Below are positions 1 through 5,502 of a stretch of DNA of 5,502 nucleotides, piece after piece. Source of the stretch: Acidobacteriaceae bacterium (GTDB lineage Bacteria > Acidobacteriota > Terriglobia > Terriglobales > Acidobacteriaceae); contig PMXH01000235.1 in the NCBI GenBank assembly GCA_003165855.1, forward strand, positions 1-5,502, written 5' to 3'. The notes beneath the pieces were generated by a model, which was not told where the DNA came from, made no database searches, and saw nothing but the letters and a program-made list of their open reading frames with translations. The number at the start of each line of letters is the position of its first letter. Positions within the stretch are counted from its first letter, which is position 1. The position numbers and the translations under genes were made by a program.

Positions 1-35
1 CCGACATTGTCATGGAATCAATAGCACTCACTGAC

Positions 36-557
36 TCAAGCCGCGCTGGCATCCAAGTCCTTTGACCGCTTTCTGACATCGACCACAATTGTTTCGGCGA
101 GGCGGTCCTGAGCGCACATTCGGTTGCGATCCCAGAAGAACTGGACGAATCCTAGACCTCCTTCCAGCACTGCAGCGCCGTATCCGAGGGCGCGCTCGAC
201 CGACTGCCAGATCCCCAGGCGATCGCTGGTCAAGGACATTGCCCGGGTCCGTGCGGCCCACTTTCCTGGAGTTTGGCCGTTGCCCAAATAGTTGCAAACC
301 GCCCAGTACAGCACCATGACGACAATATTCCCTGGCTCGTGAAAATCCCACTTGAGGTCAACCTGGATTTGATGCAGCACATAGCGTCGAAAGGAAAACT
401 CCAGCGGAACCCACACCAGCAGCGCTAGCAGGAGGTCAATGGCATACCCCAGCAGCCTCTGCCAGAACGCCGCCAAGGGTAGACCTTCCAGCGCCTGCAT
501 GCGGACAGTTTCATGCATGTGAAAGCAACGGCGAGGCGCATCCGGCTTATCTTTCAT
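36..557 (-). CDS. Small RDD-family integral membrane protein
   Basis: This is a 173-residue protein of the RDD family, small membrane proteins named for conserved Arg and Asp residues. The biochemical role is generally unknown, although some members have been linked to ion transport. Visible hallmarks are the first segment with R34 and D41 (FWQRLLGYAIDLLLALLVWV, about 31-50), a second hydrophobic segment about 77-91, the GQTPGK turn at 95-100, R122 in ERALGY, and the C-terminal D151RLAETIVV closing motif typical of the family. It therefore probably spans the inner membrane two or three times. The ATG at 557 is chosen because it follows GAGGAG (12-nt gap, rather long) and overlaps the stop of a 9-codon leader frame. 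Met14 and Met20 are alternative starts. It lies 65 bp downstream of a second RDD gene on the same strand and is probably co-transcribed with it. Family assignment is firm; the function is not known. Confidence 0.85.
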   Translation of the reverse strand: MKDKPDAPRRCFHMHETVRMQALEGLPLAAFWQRLLGYAIDLLLALLVWVPLEFSFRRYVLHQIQVDLKWDFHEPGNIVVMVLYWAVCNYLGNGQTPGKWAARTRAMSLTSDRLGIWQSVERALGYGAAVLEGGLGFVQFFWDRNRMCAQDRLAETIVVDVRKRSKDLDASAA

Positions 558-583
558 TTATGGCATTGACTCCTCACTGGCAT
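554..583 (-). other. Possible 9-codon leader peptide coupled to the short RDD gene
   Basis: Minus-strand frame ATG (583) to TGA (554), encoding MPVRSQCHK. It has GAGGAG three bases upstream, and its stop overlaps the RDD start as ATGA. The arrangement could deliver ribosomes to the RDD ATG, whose own distance to the nearest SD is long. The spacing of the SD to this ATG is short, and a peptide this small could easily be accidental. The frame itself is seen; translation is inferred. Confidence 0.25.
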
Positions 584-594
584 TGACTCCTCAC
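561..594. repeat. Perfect 17-bp tandem duplication carrying an SD and ATG
   Basis: The unit TGGCATTGACTCCTCAC occurs twice head to tail (561-577 and 578-594), followed by TGG of a third partial copy. Read on the minus strand, each unit gives GTGAGGAGTCAATGCCA, that is a strong Shine-Dalgarno (GAGGAG) three bases ahead of an ATG. The ATG of the downstream copy (566) meets TAA after two codons. The ATG of the upstream copy (583) opens a nine-codon frame whose TGA overlaps the ATG of the short RDD gene. Confidence 0.9.
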
Positions 595-621
595 TGGGCC
601 GCTGGTCAGGTACTCGAGATT

Positions 622-648
622 CCTAGGTGCTACCGTTTGGCACCTTGG
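622..648 (-). other. Stem-loop spanning the stop codon of the long RDD gene
   Basis: AGGTGC (625-630) and GCACCT (640-645) can pair around a 9-nt loop, with two further outer pairs (622-623 with 647-648) beyond one mismatch. It lies across the TAG of the upstream RDD gene. There is no T-run after it on the minus strand, so it is not a classical intrinsic terminator. It might stabilise the 3' end or modulate read-through into the short RDD gene. Confidence 0.25.
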
Positions 649-1813
649 GCGCGAGGTAGGTGTGAGTGATCCTGTCGTGCCAGCAGAGCGAGTCTTCGTC
701 GAGGAAGACCCAGGCGTATCCCATGCCAAGAGAGACGGCGGAGAGAAACGACGCGAGGACGCGCCAGCGGCGGAGCCGGCGGCGTGCGGGGCTTCCATCG
801 AAGCGGGCGAGTTCGAGGCGCGACAGGCGCAGTCCGGGCGTAGTGCCGGCATAGACCACGAGCAGGTATTGATAAGCGGCCCAGAACACGACGGCTAGTC
901 CGGCCAGGAAACCTACAATCTGTAATCTCGGGAGACTGAACGCCGCCACTTTCCAGAAGATCAAGCCGAAAAGAGCGCAGGCCGTGGCGATGACGATCCC
1001 ATCGATGACGGCGGATAGAACTCGCCGCGCCAGGGGCGCACTCTGCAGCGGAATATCGATGCCCGGACGCTTCTCCATTTCCGGTTGCTGGGTGGGCTCA
1101 ATCGTGATTCCGCCCAAGGCGGGAGGAGGAGGCACAACTTCCGGCGCTTCCAGGATGCGAGGACGCTCCCGATCGAAGACGGGCTCGGCCAATTCGTCGA
1201 GTGGCGGCAGCGGAGGAGTCCAGGAGCGCGGGAACTCAAGGATCTTTGCTGTGGTCGGGGCGGTAGCCGGGGCTGTGGTGGGAACCGGAGCTGCATGCTG
1301 AATCTCGCCGGCACTTGCGAAGTTTGCAGTCTCTTGAGGAGCCGGCAACGTATGCGATTCGAACGCGGGAGTCTCAAGCGCATGGGCTGCGCTGTCGGAG
1401 AATCCATCCAAAGCCAAGGCGTGGTCGCAGGCCGGGCCGAGCATCTGTGGAGAGGCGGAAGACTCCGGAGCGCCGCTGGTCGTGCGAGTTGCGTCGTCCC
1501 CTTCGAAGCGTAAGCGCAGCGACGGATAGCGCGGAGGACGCGGTTTGCGCCGGGAATGATAACGATTCAGCCGGGCTGCAACTTCCAGCCGCCAGGCGGC
1601 GGAATCTTCCGGCGCATCCTGGTTGCCGGCATTGGGCAATGCGGTTTCAGCCGCTGCTGGCGGGCTCGGCTCGCTCGCCGCCGGCGTTTCCAAACCGGCC
1701 TCCAGCTTCGCATCGGCCGGACGCACCTCGGCATCGGGCAGCCAGCGCGGCGAAGCGGCGGAAGACTCCTCGGAAAAGCAGCGGCAGATCTCACCACAAA
1801 GCGGACAAGGCAT
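623..1813 (-). CDS. RDD-domain membrane protein with Cys-rich N-terminus and long disordered linker
   Basis: A 396-residue protein in three parts. Residues 1-12 hold four cysteines in a compact CPLCGEICRC block (C3, C6, C10, C12), suggesting a metal-binding knuckle. Residues about 13-258 are rich in Pro, Ala, Ser and Glu and are probably disordered and cytoplasmic. Within them are islands that look constrained: WRLEVAARLNRY with an RRKPRPPRYPSLRLRF tail (74-103), KILEFPR (190-196) and RPRILEAPE (217-225). Residues about 260-390 are an RDD domain: R264 and D271 in the first membrane segment (about 268-287), a second segment about 297-320, TTPGLRL (324-330), a third segment about 350-371, and the closing WHDRITHTYL with D380. 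The ATG at 1813 is the start that keeps the Cys block; no good Shine-Dalgarno precedes it. It precedes a second RDD gene on the same strand and is divergent from lptD. RDD assignment is confident; the role is unknown. Confidence 0.85.
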   Translation of the reverse strand: MPCPLCGEICRCFSEESSAASPRWLPDAEVRPADAKLEAGLETPAASEPSPPAAAETALPNAGNQDAPEDSAAWRLEVAARLNRYHSRRKPRPPRYPSLRLRFEGDDATRTTSGAPESSASPQMLGPACDHALALDGFSDSAAHALETPAFESHTLPAPQETANFASAGEIQHAAPVPTTAPATAPTTAKILEFPRSWTPPLPPLDELAEPVFDRERPRILEAPEVVPPPPALGGITIEPTQQPEMEKRPGIDIPLQSAPLARRVLSAVIDGIVIATACALFGLIFWKVAAFSLPRLQIVGFLAGLAVVFWAAYQYLLVVYAGTTPGLRLSRLELARFDGSPARRRLRRWRVLASFLSAVSLGMGYAWVFLDEDSLCWHDRITHTYLAPKVPNGST

Positions 1814-1822
1814 GAATTAAGT

Positions 1823-1851
1823 CTTATAAGAACGCCAGAACTCACAGCTAA
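1823..1851 (-). promoter_or_regulatory. Candidate promoter of the RDD gene pair
   Basis: On the minus strand, TATAAG (1828-1823) is a good -10 match, with TTAGCT (1851-1846) 17 bases upstream as a poor -35 (3 of 6). Initiation about 7 bases after the -10 would fall only a few bases from the ATG at 1813, giving an almost leaderless mRNA, consistent with the absence of an SD there. The -10 sits in a perfect 10-bp palindrome, TCTTATAAGA (1822-1831), which also presents TATAAG to the plus strand. Prediction from motif match only. Confidence 0.25.
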
Positions 1852-1973
1852 CCGGATAACCACGAAGCCCACGCCGGAATCCAAGTCATGGAGCAGCTTT
1901 GCCTTGCGAGGCACAGCCGTGCTAAGTTCACGACGACTGCTGCCGGCAGAGGCGTCCGAGCGCTTCTTTGATT

Positions 1974-2072
1974 ATGGATTATGCGTGCGCTTCGGATGAT
2001 CTCGTTCCCATGATCTTTTTCCCGGCAATCTTTGTTCTGGCAAATCTTGTTCCGGCAATCTTGTTCCGATGA
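1974..2072 (+). CDS. Possible small hydrophobic leader ORF overlapping the lptD start
   Basis: A plus-strand frame opens at ATG 1974 (32 codons) or at an internal ATG 2010 (20 codons). It ends at TGA 2070-2072, which overlaps the lptD ATG as ATGA. The second half is strongly hydrophobic (FFPAIFVLANLVPAIL), as in a single membrane segment, and its VPA/LVP repetition follows from the underlying DNA repeats. There is only a weak SD-like GGATGA ten bases before ATG 2010, and none clear before 1974. If translated, it would couple ribosomes to lptD, which lacks its own SD. The frame is seen directly. Its being a gene is an inference, and it may be a by-product of the repeat array. Confidence 0.3.
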   Translation: MDYACASDDLVPMIFFPAIFVLANLVPAILFR

Positions 2073-2077
2073 CTCTT
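1990..2077 (+). repeat. Degenerate ~14-16 bp tandem repeats across the lptD start
   Basis: About six imperfect head-to-tail copies with a core like GTTCCGGCAATCTT. They run: a degenerate copy at 1990-2003, then about 2004-2017, 2018-2032, 2033-2048, 2049-2062 and 2063-2077. The last copy contains the lptD start codon. The best conserved copies are 2018-2032 and 2049-2062, which share CCGGCAATCTT. Copy boundaries are approximate because unit lengths vary. Possible roles are a binding array for a regulator, an unstructured ribosome landing site, or a slippage expansion without function. Confidence 0.65.
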
Positions 2078-4600
2078 CGCAACAGATTCCTTATCACGGC
2101 GGCGCTGCTTTGTCACCTGCTTCTCGTCCCGCCGTTAGTTACCAGCCAGTTGCCTGCGGACTCCACCTCTGCGACAGCGCACGCCGCCACGCCCGCTGAG
2201 AAATCAGCGACGCCTCCGCCAACCCCTTGCGCCGCGGCGGCTGCGGCGCAGAAAGAAAAGGGGGAAGACGTCCACACCATCTGCGCCATCCAGCAGGAGG
2301 AGGAAGGCTCGGTCTACAAGCTGCACGGGGCGGTTGAAATCTATTACGGAAGCTATGTGATGCAGGCGGATGAGGCCACTTACAACTCTGACACGAGGGA
2401 AGCGACCGCAACCGGACACTTCGCGCTCGACGGCGGTCCCAACGACGACCACATTCGCGCTTCGCACGCCACCTACAACTTGGCTCTCGAAACCGGCCGA
2501 TTCTATGATGTCACCGGCACAACCGGGCTGCGCTTTCGCGCCAACCGCGTAATCCTCACTTCGACCGCTCCCTTCGCGTTTACCGGAAGAATTGTCGACA
2601 AAACCAGTCCCGACCACTATCTGGTCTATGACGGCACCATCACCACCTGCGAGTTGCCTCACCCCAAGTGGCAATTCGACGCGCGCAAGGTGATTGTGGA
2701 CGTGGGCGGCAACGCCAAAATCTACCGCAGCACGTTTCTGCTGCATGGGCTTCCCATCCTCTATTTTCCCTTCGCAACCCACCCGGTGGATAAAGAATCC
2801 CGCCAGTCGGGGTTCCTGATGCCGTCGGTGGCTCGATCCTCCACCAAAGGCAATGTCATTGGCGATGCTTACTACTGGGCCATCAATCGCATGATGGATG
2901 CTACCGTGGGCGCCGAGTACTTCTCTCTGCGCGGCTGGTCGCAGCGGGGAGAGTTTCGCGCCCGGCCCACGGAAACTTCCTACGTGGATCTGAACTATTT
3001 TGGAGTGATCGACCGCGGCATCGGCTCGCCTCCCCTCAAAGAAGGCGGAGAGAATGTGCGCCTGAACTCGGCTGGAACCGTCGATGGCTTCCGGGCCGTC
3101 GCCAACATCGACTACCTGAGTTCTTTTCTCTTCCGGCTGGCCTTCAACGAGGTTTTCAGCCAGGCCGTCTATTCGGAAGTGAAATCGCAGGCTTTTCTCT
3201 CGAAATCGACGGACGGATTCAGCTTCAATGGATTCCTGGAGCGTTACCAAAACTACCTGAGCACAACGCCGGGGCAAGTCATCAAGATTTCGCACGCCCC
3301 AAGTTTTGATTCATCCAGCGTTGACCGGCAGTTGGGGCATACACCGCTCTATTGGTCGTTTGACGCGTCGGTGGCTGGCTTGTCACGCAGCGAACCGCAG
3401 GAGTGCGCGGGCGCGGTCTTCTCCCGGTCTTGCACGCCTGCTTTCCGGACCGGCAATCTGCTCGGGCGCTTCGACCTGAATCCGGAGATCTCTTTGCCTC
3501 TGGTGTTCCGAGGATGGTCTCTGCGTCCGGAACTAACGCTGCATGACACTTACTACACGGAGCGGGAGCCCCCTACCGGCGCCGAGGTTGCGGTACGCGA
3601 TGCCCTCAATCGCAGCGCATTGGAGACGTCTGTCGAGCTGCGGCCGCCAACCCTGGAGCGCGTCTTCGACAAGGAATTTCTCGGACGAAGGTGGAAGCAC
3701 GTGATTGAGCCGCGGGCAGTGTATCGCTACGTGACCGGCGTGAACAATTTCCCGGAGATTGTCAAATTCGACGAGCGCGACATCCTTACCGATACGCATG
3801 AGGTCGAATACGGCTTCGTAACCCGCCTCTATGCCAGGCGCACTTCGCAGAAGCCGGAGGATTGCGGCAACATTATGGGGGCTCTCACCGTGGGCGGCGC
3901 GGCGCCGGAATCGACCATCCCCTGGCAACACACCAACCCGCTGGCCGGTCGCGCGTGCCAGCCCGGACCTCAAGTACGTGAGGTCGTGACCTGGGAATTG
4001 GCGCAGAAGTACTTCCTCGATCCAACATTCGGCGGGGCGTTGATTCCTGGGCAGCGCAATGTGTTCACCACTACTGCCGACCTCACTGGGATCGCCTTTG
4101 TCACTGAACCTCGCCATCTCTCGCCACTGGTTTCCCGGTTGCGCGTGGAAACCAGCTCTCGCACCGACGCGGAGTGGGACATGGATTACGACTTCCAAAG
4201 CGACCGCGTCAACGCCAGCACCCTCCTGGCCAACTACCATTTCGGCCAGGTAACGATAGGCGGCGGTGATGCCATCCTGCAGATGCCTGGGCGGACTCTA
4301 ATTTTGTCTTCAGCCACCGAACCTGCCCGCTTCAACCAATTTCGCGCCGCCCTGGGATACGGACAAGCCACCAAGCGCGGCTTCAGCGCCGCCGGCAGCT
4401 TTGGCTTTGACTCCGAGGCCAGGCAACTGCAGTTCGTGAGCACCCAGTCCATCTACAATTGGGATTGCTGCGGCCTGACGTTGGAGTATCGCAGCTACTC
4501 CATTGCCAACGTACGCAACGAGAACCTGTTCCGCTTCACTTTTACCCTGGCAAACATCGCCGGGTTCGGCAGTTTGCGGCGGCAGGAGGGTCTGTACTGA
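2069..4600 (+). CDS. lptD: LPS-assembly outer-membrane protein LptD (OstA)
   Basis: LptD is the outer-membrane barrel that, with the lipoprotein LptE, receives lipopolysaccharide across the periplasmic Lpt bridge and inserts it into the outer leaflet. The 843-residue product is of typical length. Residues 1-26 form a signal peptide (RNR, then a hydrophobic core, ending VTS). About 30-66 is Ala/Pro/Thr-rich. About 67-165 is the LptA-like OstA jellyroll. From about 185 come family hallmarks: the Cys194 TTCELPHPKW motif, LPILYFPFATHPVDKESRQSGFL (228-250), and YYWAINRMMDATVGAEYFSLRG (268-289), leading into the strands of the barrel. Near the C-terminus, NWDCCGLTLEYR carries the adjacent Cys800-Cys801 pair that in E. 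coli LptD forms disulfides with two N-terminal cysteines. Cys54 or Cys72 and Cys194 are the likely partners here. Further cysteines occur at 446/455 and 599/630. ATG 2069 is the first possible start after the in-frame stop at 1997-1999, and it has no SD. The identification is strong. Confidence 0.97.
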   Translation: MTLRNRFLITAALLCHLLLVPPLVTSQLPADSTSATAHAATPAEKSATPPPTPCAAAAAAQKEKGEDVHTICAIQQEEEGSVYKLHGAVEIYYGSYVMQADEATYNSDTREATATGHFALDGGPNDDHIRASHATYNLALETGRFYDVTGTTGLRFRANRVILTSTAPFAFTGRIVDKTSPDHYLVYDGTITTCELPHPKWQFDARKVIVDVGGNAKIYRSTFLLHGLPILYFPFATHPVDKESRQSGFLMPSVARSSTKGNVIGDAYYWAINRMMDATVGAEYFSLRGWSQRGEFRARPTETSYVDLNYFGVIDRGIGSPPLKEGGENVRLNSAGTVDGFRAVANIDYLSSFLFRLAFNEVFSQAVYSEVKSQAFLSKSTDGFSFNGFLERYQNYLSTTPGQVIKISHAPSFDSSSVDRQLGHTPLYWSFDASVAGLSRSEPQECAGAVFSRSCTPAFRTGNLLGRFDLNPEISLPLVFRGWSLRPELTLHDTYYTEREPPTGAEVAVRDALNRSALETSVELRPPTLERVFDKEFLGRRWKHVIEPRAVYRYVTGVNNFPEIVKFDERDILTDTHEVEYGFVTRLYARRTSQKPEDCGNIMGALTVGGAAPESTIPWQHTNPLAGRACQPGPQVREVVTWELAQKYFLDPTFGGALIPGQRNVFTTTADLTGIAFVTEPRHLSPLVSRLRVETSSRTDAEWDMDYDFQSDRVNASTLLANYHFGQVTIGGGDAILQMPGRTLILSSATEPARFNQFRAALGYGQATKRGFSAAGSFGFDSEARQLQFVSTQSIYNWDCCGLTLEYRSYSIANVRNENLFRFTFTLANIAGFGSLRRQEGLY

Positions 4601-4612
4601 GCGAGCAATGGT

Positions 4613-4637
4613 CAGTGTCCAGTGATCAGTGATCAGT
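4613..4637. repeat. CAGTGAT heptamer tandem repeat
   Basis: Just past the lptD stop there are about 3.6 copies of a 7-bp unit: CAGTGTC, CAGTGAT, CAGTGAT, CAGT. The run lies in the 85-bp convergent gap between lptD and the toxin gene. No coding role is visible. Its simple composition suggests replication slippage or a dispersed intergenic sequence. Confidence 0.7.
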
Positions 4638-4641
4638 AAGA

Positions 4642-4670
4642 ACTGAAAACGAGTGGCCATTCTAACCACT
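4642..4670 (-). terminator. Weak candidate terminator of the toxin-antitoxin operon
   Basis: Read on the minus strand downstream of the toxin stop, AGTGG (4670-4666) can pair with CCACT (4656-4652) around a 9-nt loop, and it is followed by CGTTTTC. The five-pair stem is short and the T-run is brief, so this is only a weak intrinsic-terminator candidate. No stronger hairpin was found in the convergent gap for either direction. Confidence 0.25.
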
Positions 4671-4685
4671 GGCAACCGGTCCCTC

Positions 4686-5108
4686 TCAGATGGGCACTCG
4701 ATCCAAGGGCACGATGAACTGGATGCCAGACACGTGCTTGCCCTGCAAGCGTGTGTCATTCGTGACAAACAGATCGGCGGCGGCGCTGGCGGCGGAAGCA
4801 AGCTGGATGACGTCGGGCGCTTTCAGCACGCGATCCCGCCGGATGGCGGCGTAAATCTTCGCCACCTTCGTATCCAGAGGAATCAGCAGCGCTACACCCG
4901 AGATGGCCTCTTCGTATTTCCTGCAAAGCTCGGCGTTTCCGGCAACCGTGGGCTTGACCAGGATTTCAGCGAGCGTAAGAGTCGAGGTCAGAAGCTGATC
5001 TCCCCGGCGCAGCATCTTCGCGCGAAGCTCTACGACGGCCTGCGACAACGCGCCGTAGTCCTCCCACAGGTAGATGAAGAGGTTTGTGTCCCAGAAGATG
5101 CGGCTCAT
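4686..5108 (-). CDS. vapC: PIN-domain ribonuclease toxin (VapC-like)
   Basis: A 140-residue single PIN domain, the usual length for a VapC toxin. Such toxins are Mg/Mn-dependent endoribonucleases that cut specific tRNA or rRNA sites and stop translation until neutralised by the partner. The acidic metal-binding set looks complete: D7 in the opening IFWDTNLFIYL strand, E48 in TSTLTLAEIL, D99 in LKAPDVIQLA, and D118 in the FVTNDTRL motif. Nothing suggests inactivation. The ATG at 5108 gives a start directly before the catalytic strand and overlaps the upstream gene's stop by four bases (ATGA). GAGGG in the end of that gene lies a suitable distance upstream as SD. This is the classical antitoxin-first, coupled TA layout. 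The substrate cannot be told from the sequence; the symbol denotes the family, not an ortholog. Confidence 0.88.
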   Translation of the reverse strand: MSRIFWDTNLFIYLWEDYGALSQAVVELRAKMLRRGDQLLTSTLTLAEILVKPTVAGNAELCRKYEEAISGVALLIPLDTKVAKIYAAIRRDRVLKAPDVIQLASAASAAADLFVTNDTRLQGKHVSGIQFIVPLDRVPI

Positions 5109-5491
5109 TCCCAGCCCTCGCGAAGCCGGCGCACATACTCGTCGGCGTGCTCATCCGCCCAGAGTTCCTTGCCGGAACCGCGTAGAGCCAGAAGGGGGTC
5201 ATGCTTGATCTTGTCTTCCACGCTGTCTTGACTCCAGTCTCGATACCAATCCAGCAAAGCTGCGTATTCCGACGGAATGTCTTCTCTGGCGGGAGCGACT
5301 TTGGCTCCCGCCCGAGCGGTATCATAATTGTCTCCGGTACGAAACAGACGGCGGCGGCCCGGAGAGGTTTCGAAGAGCATCCGGTAACGGCCTGGGTTCG
5401 GCGGGCGGTTCGCCACGCAATGCTGATTGACATGGACCCGAACTCCAGGCCGCAAAGGGTCCCCGCCTGCCTCCTTGCCCGCTCGCTTCAT
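5105..5491 (-). CDS. Putative antitoxin partner of the PIN toxin
   Basis: A 128-residue hydrophilic protein immediately upstream of, and overlapping, the PIN toxin gene, and so most likely its antitoxin. I cannot assign it to a named antitoxin class, and I see no clear AbrB, ribbon-helix-helix or helix-turn-helix motif. The N-terminal half (about 1-65) is basic and Gly/Pro-rich with possible short strands (RPGVRVHV, YRMLFE, RRRLFR). Residues 70-92 (EDIPSEYAALLDWYRDWSQD) look helical. The acidic C-terminus (97-128), with GSGKELWADEHADEYVRRLREGW, resembles a toxin-binding helical tail of the kind that wraps a PIN domain. ATG 5491 gives the full-length form, but its SD is weak (GAAGAA) and the frame stays open to the window edge, so the true start may lie outside. 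Met38 is another possibility. A 9-bp perfect hairpin lies within codons about 60-68. The role is inferred from position and tail chemistry. Confidence 0.65.
   Translation of the reverse strand: MKRAGKEAGGDPLRPGVRVHVNQHCVANRPPNPGRYRMLFETSPGRRRLFRTGDNYDTARAGAKVAPAREDIPSEYAALLDWYRDWSQDSVEDKIKHDPLLALRGSGKELWADEHADEYVRRLREGWE
5288..5312. repeat. Perfect 9-bp inverted repeat inside the antitoxin gene
   Basis: GGCGGGAGC (5288-5296) and GCTCCCGCC (5304-5312) pair perfectly around a 7-nt loop, a GC-rich and very stable hairpin in the mRNA. It encodes the AGAKVAPA stretch in the middle of the antitoxin. It could be a small palindromic element tolerated in frame, or an RNA structure affecting translation or decay. 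No function can be assigned from sequence alone. Confidence 0.75.
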
Positions 5492-5502
5492 GATTTCTTC
5501 AA

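Noticed and set aside
1..35. Short sequence downstream of the small RDD gene
   Set aside because: No hairpin, T-run or coding start visible; the window ends too soon to judge.
1085..1815. Overlapping plus-strand frames opposite the long RDD gene
   Set aside because: Arg/Gly/Ser-rich translations typical of reversed Pro/Ala-rich linker codons; the opposite strand has a clear RDD domain.
1900..1922. Two small competing hairpins (TGCCT-TGCG-AGGCA and GCAC-AGCC-GTGC) in the RDD-lptD gap
   Set aside because: Stems of only 4-5 pairs with no T-run and no partner motif; not enough to call a terminator, riboswitch or operator.
2204..3295. Long minus-strand open frame (363 codons) opposite lptD
   Set aside because: It lies wholly antisense to a confidently identified lptD; the product has no recognisable domain, and long antisense frames are expected in GC-rich coding DNA.
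3533..4240. Minus-strand open frame of 235 codons opposite the lptD barrel
   Set aside because: It is a shadow of the lptD codons, with no SD, no family features and low-complexity Val/Gly/Arg composition.
4653..5231. Plus-strand 192-codon frame across the toxin-antitoxin pair
   Set aside because: It covers the PIN gene in antisense; the PIN catalytic residues and gene overlap make the minus-strand reading far better.
1..5502. CRISPR array, tRNA or rRNA genes, insertion sequence or prophage parts
   Set aside because: No spaced direct repeats, cloverleaf-like sequence, transposase or integrase frame, or terminal inverted repeats were seen on either strand.

Overview
The window reads as a high-GC, double-membraned (diderm) bacterial chromosome segment. 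The style of its outer-membrane LptD protein, the paired RDD proteins with long Pro/Ala-rich linkers, and the PIN toxin pair all fit an Acidobacteriota (Terriglobia/Koribacter-like) genome. That assignment is by family resemblance only; no marker gene such as an rRNA is present.

Layout: (1) 36-1813, minus strand: two consecutive genes for RDD-domain membrane proteins. The upstream gene (623-1813) has a cysteine-rich N-terminus, a long disordered linker and a C-terminal RDD domain. The downstream gene (36-557) is a short RDD protein. They are separated by 65 bp holding a perfect 17-bp tandem duplication that duplicates a Shine-Dalgarno plus ATG. (2) 1814-2068: a divergent intergenic region with a possible minus-strand promoter and, next to lptD, an array of degenerate ~14-16 bp repeats that runs through the lptD start codon. 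A small hydrophobic reading frame ends with a TGA that overlaps the lptD ATG. (3) 2069-4600, plus strand: a full-length lptD/ostA gene, the outer-membrane translocon that inserts lipopolysaccharide into the outer leaflet. (4) 4601-4685: a convergent intergenic stretch with CAGTGAT heptamer repeats and a weak hairpin. (5) 4686-5491, minus strand: a two-gene toxin-antitoxin-type operon, with a 128-aa putative antitoxin overlapping by 4 bp (ATGA) a complete PIN-domain (VapC-like) ribonuclease.

Functionally, the envelope genes (lptD and the RDD proteins) are divergently arranged and the TA module is a separate accessory unit. I do not see a clear new multi-gene defence or biosynthetic system. The less ordinary signals are the repeat array and hydrophobic leader ORF at the lptD start, the duplicated ribosome-binding site before the short RDD gene, two additional cysteine pairs in the LptD barrel, and an antitoxin without a recognisable DNA-binding fold that carries an internal perfect hairpin.
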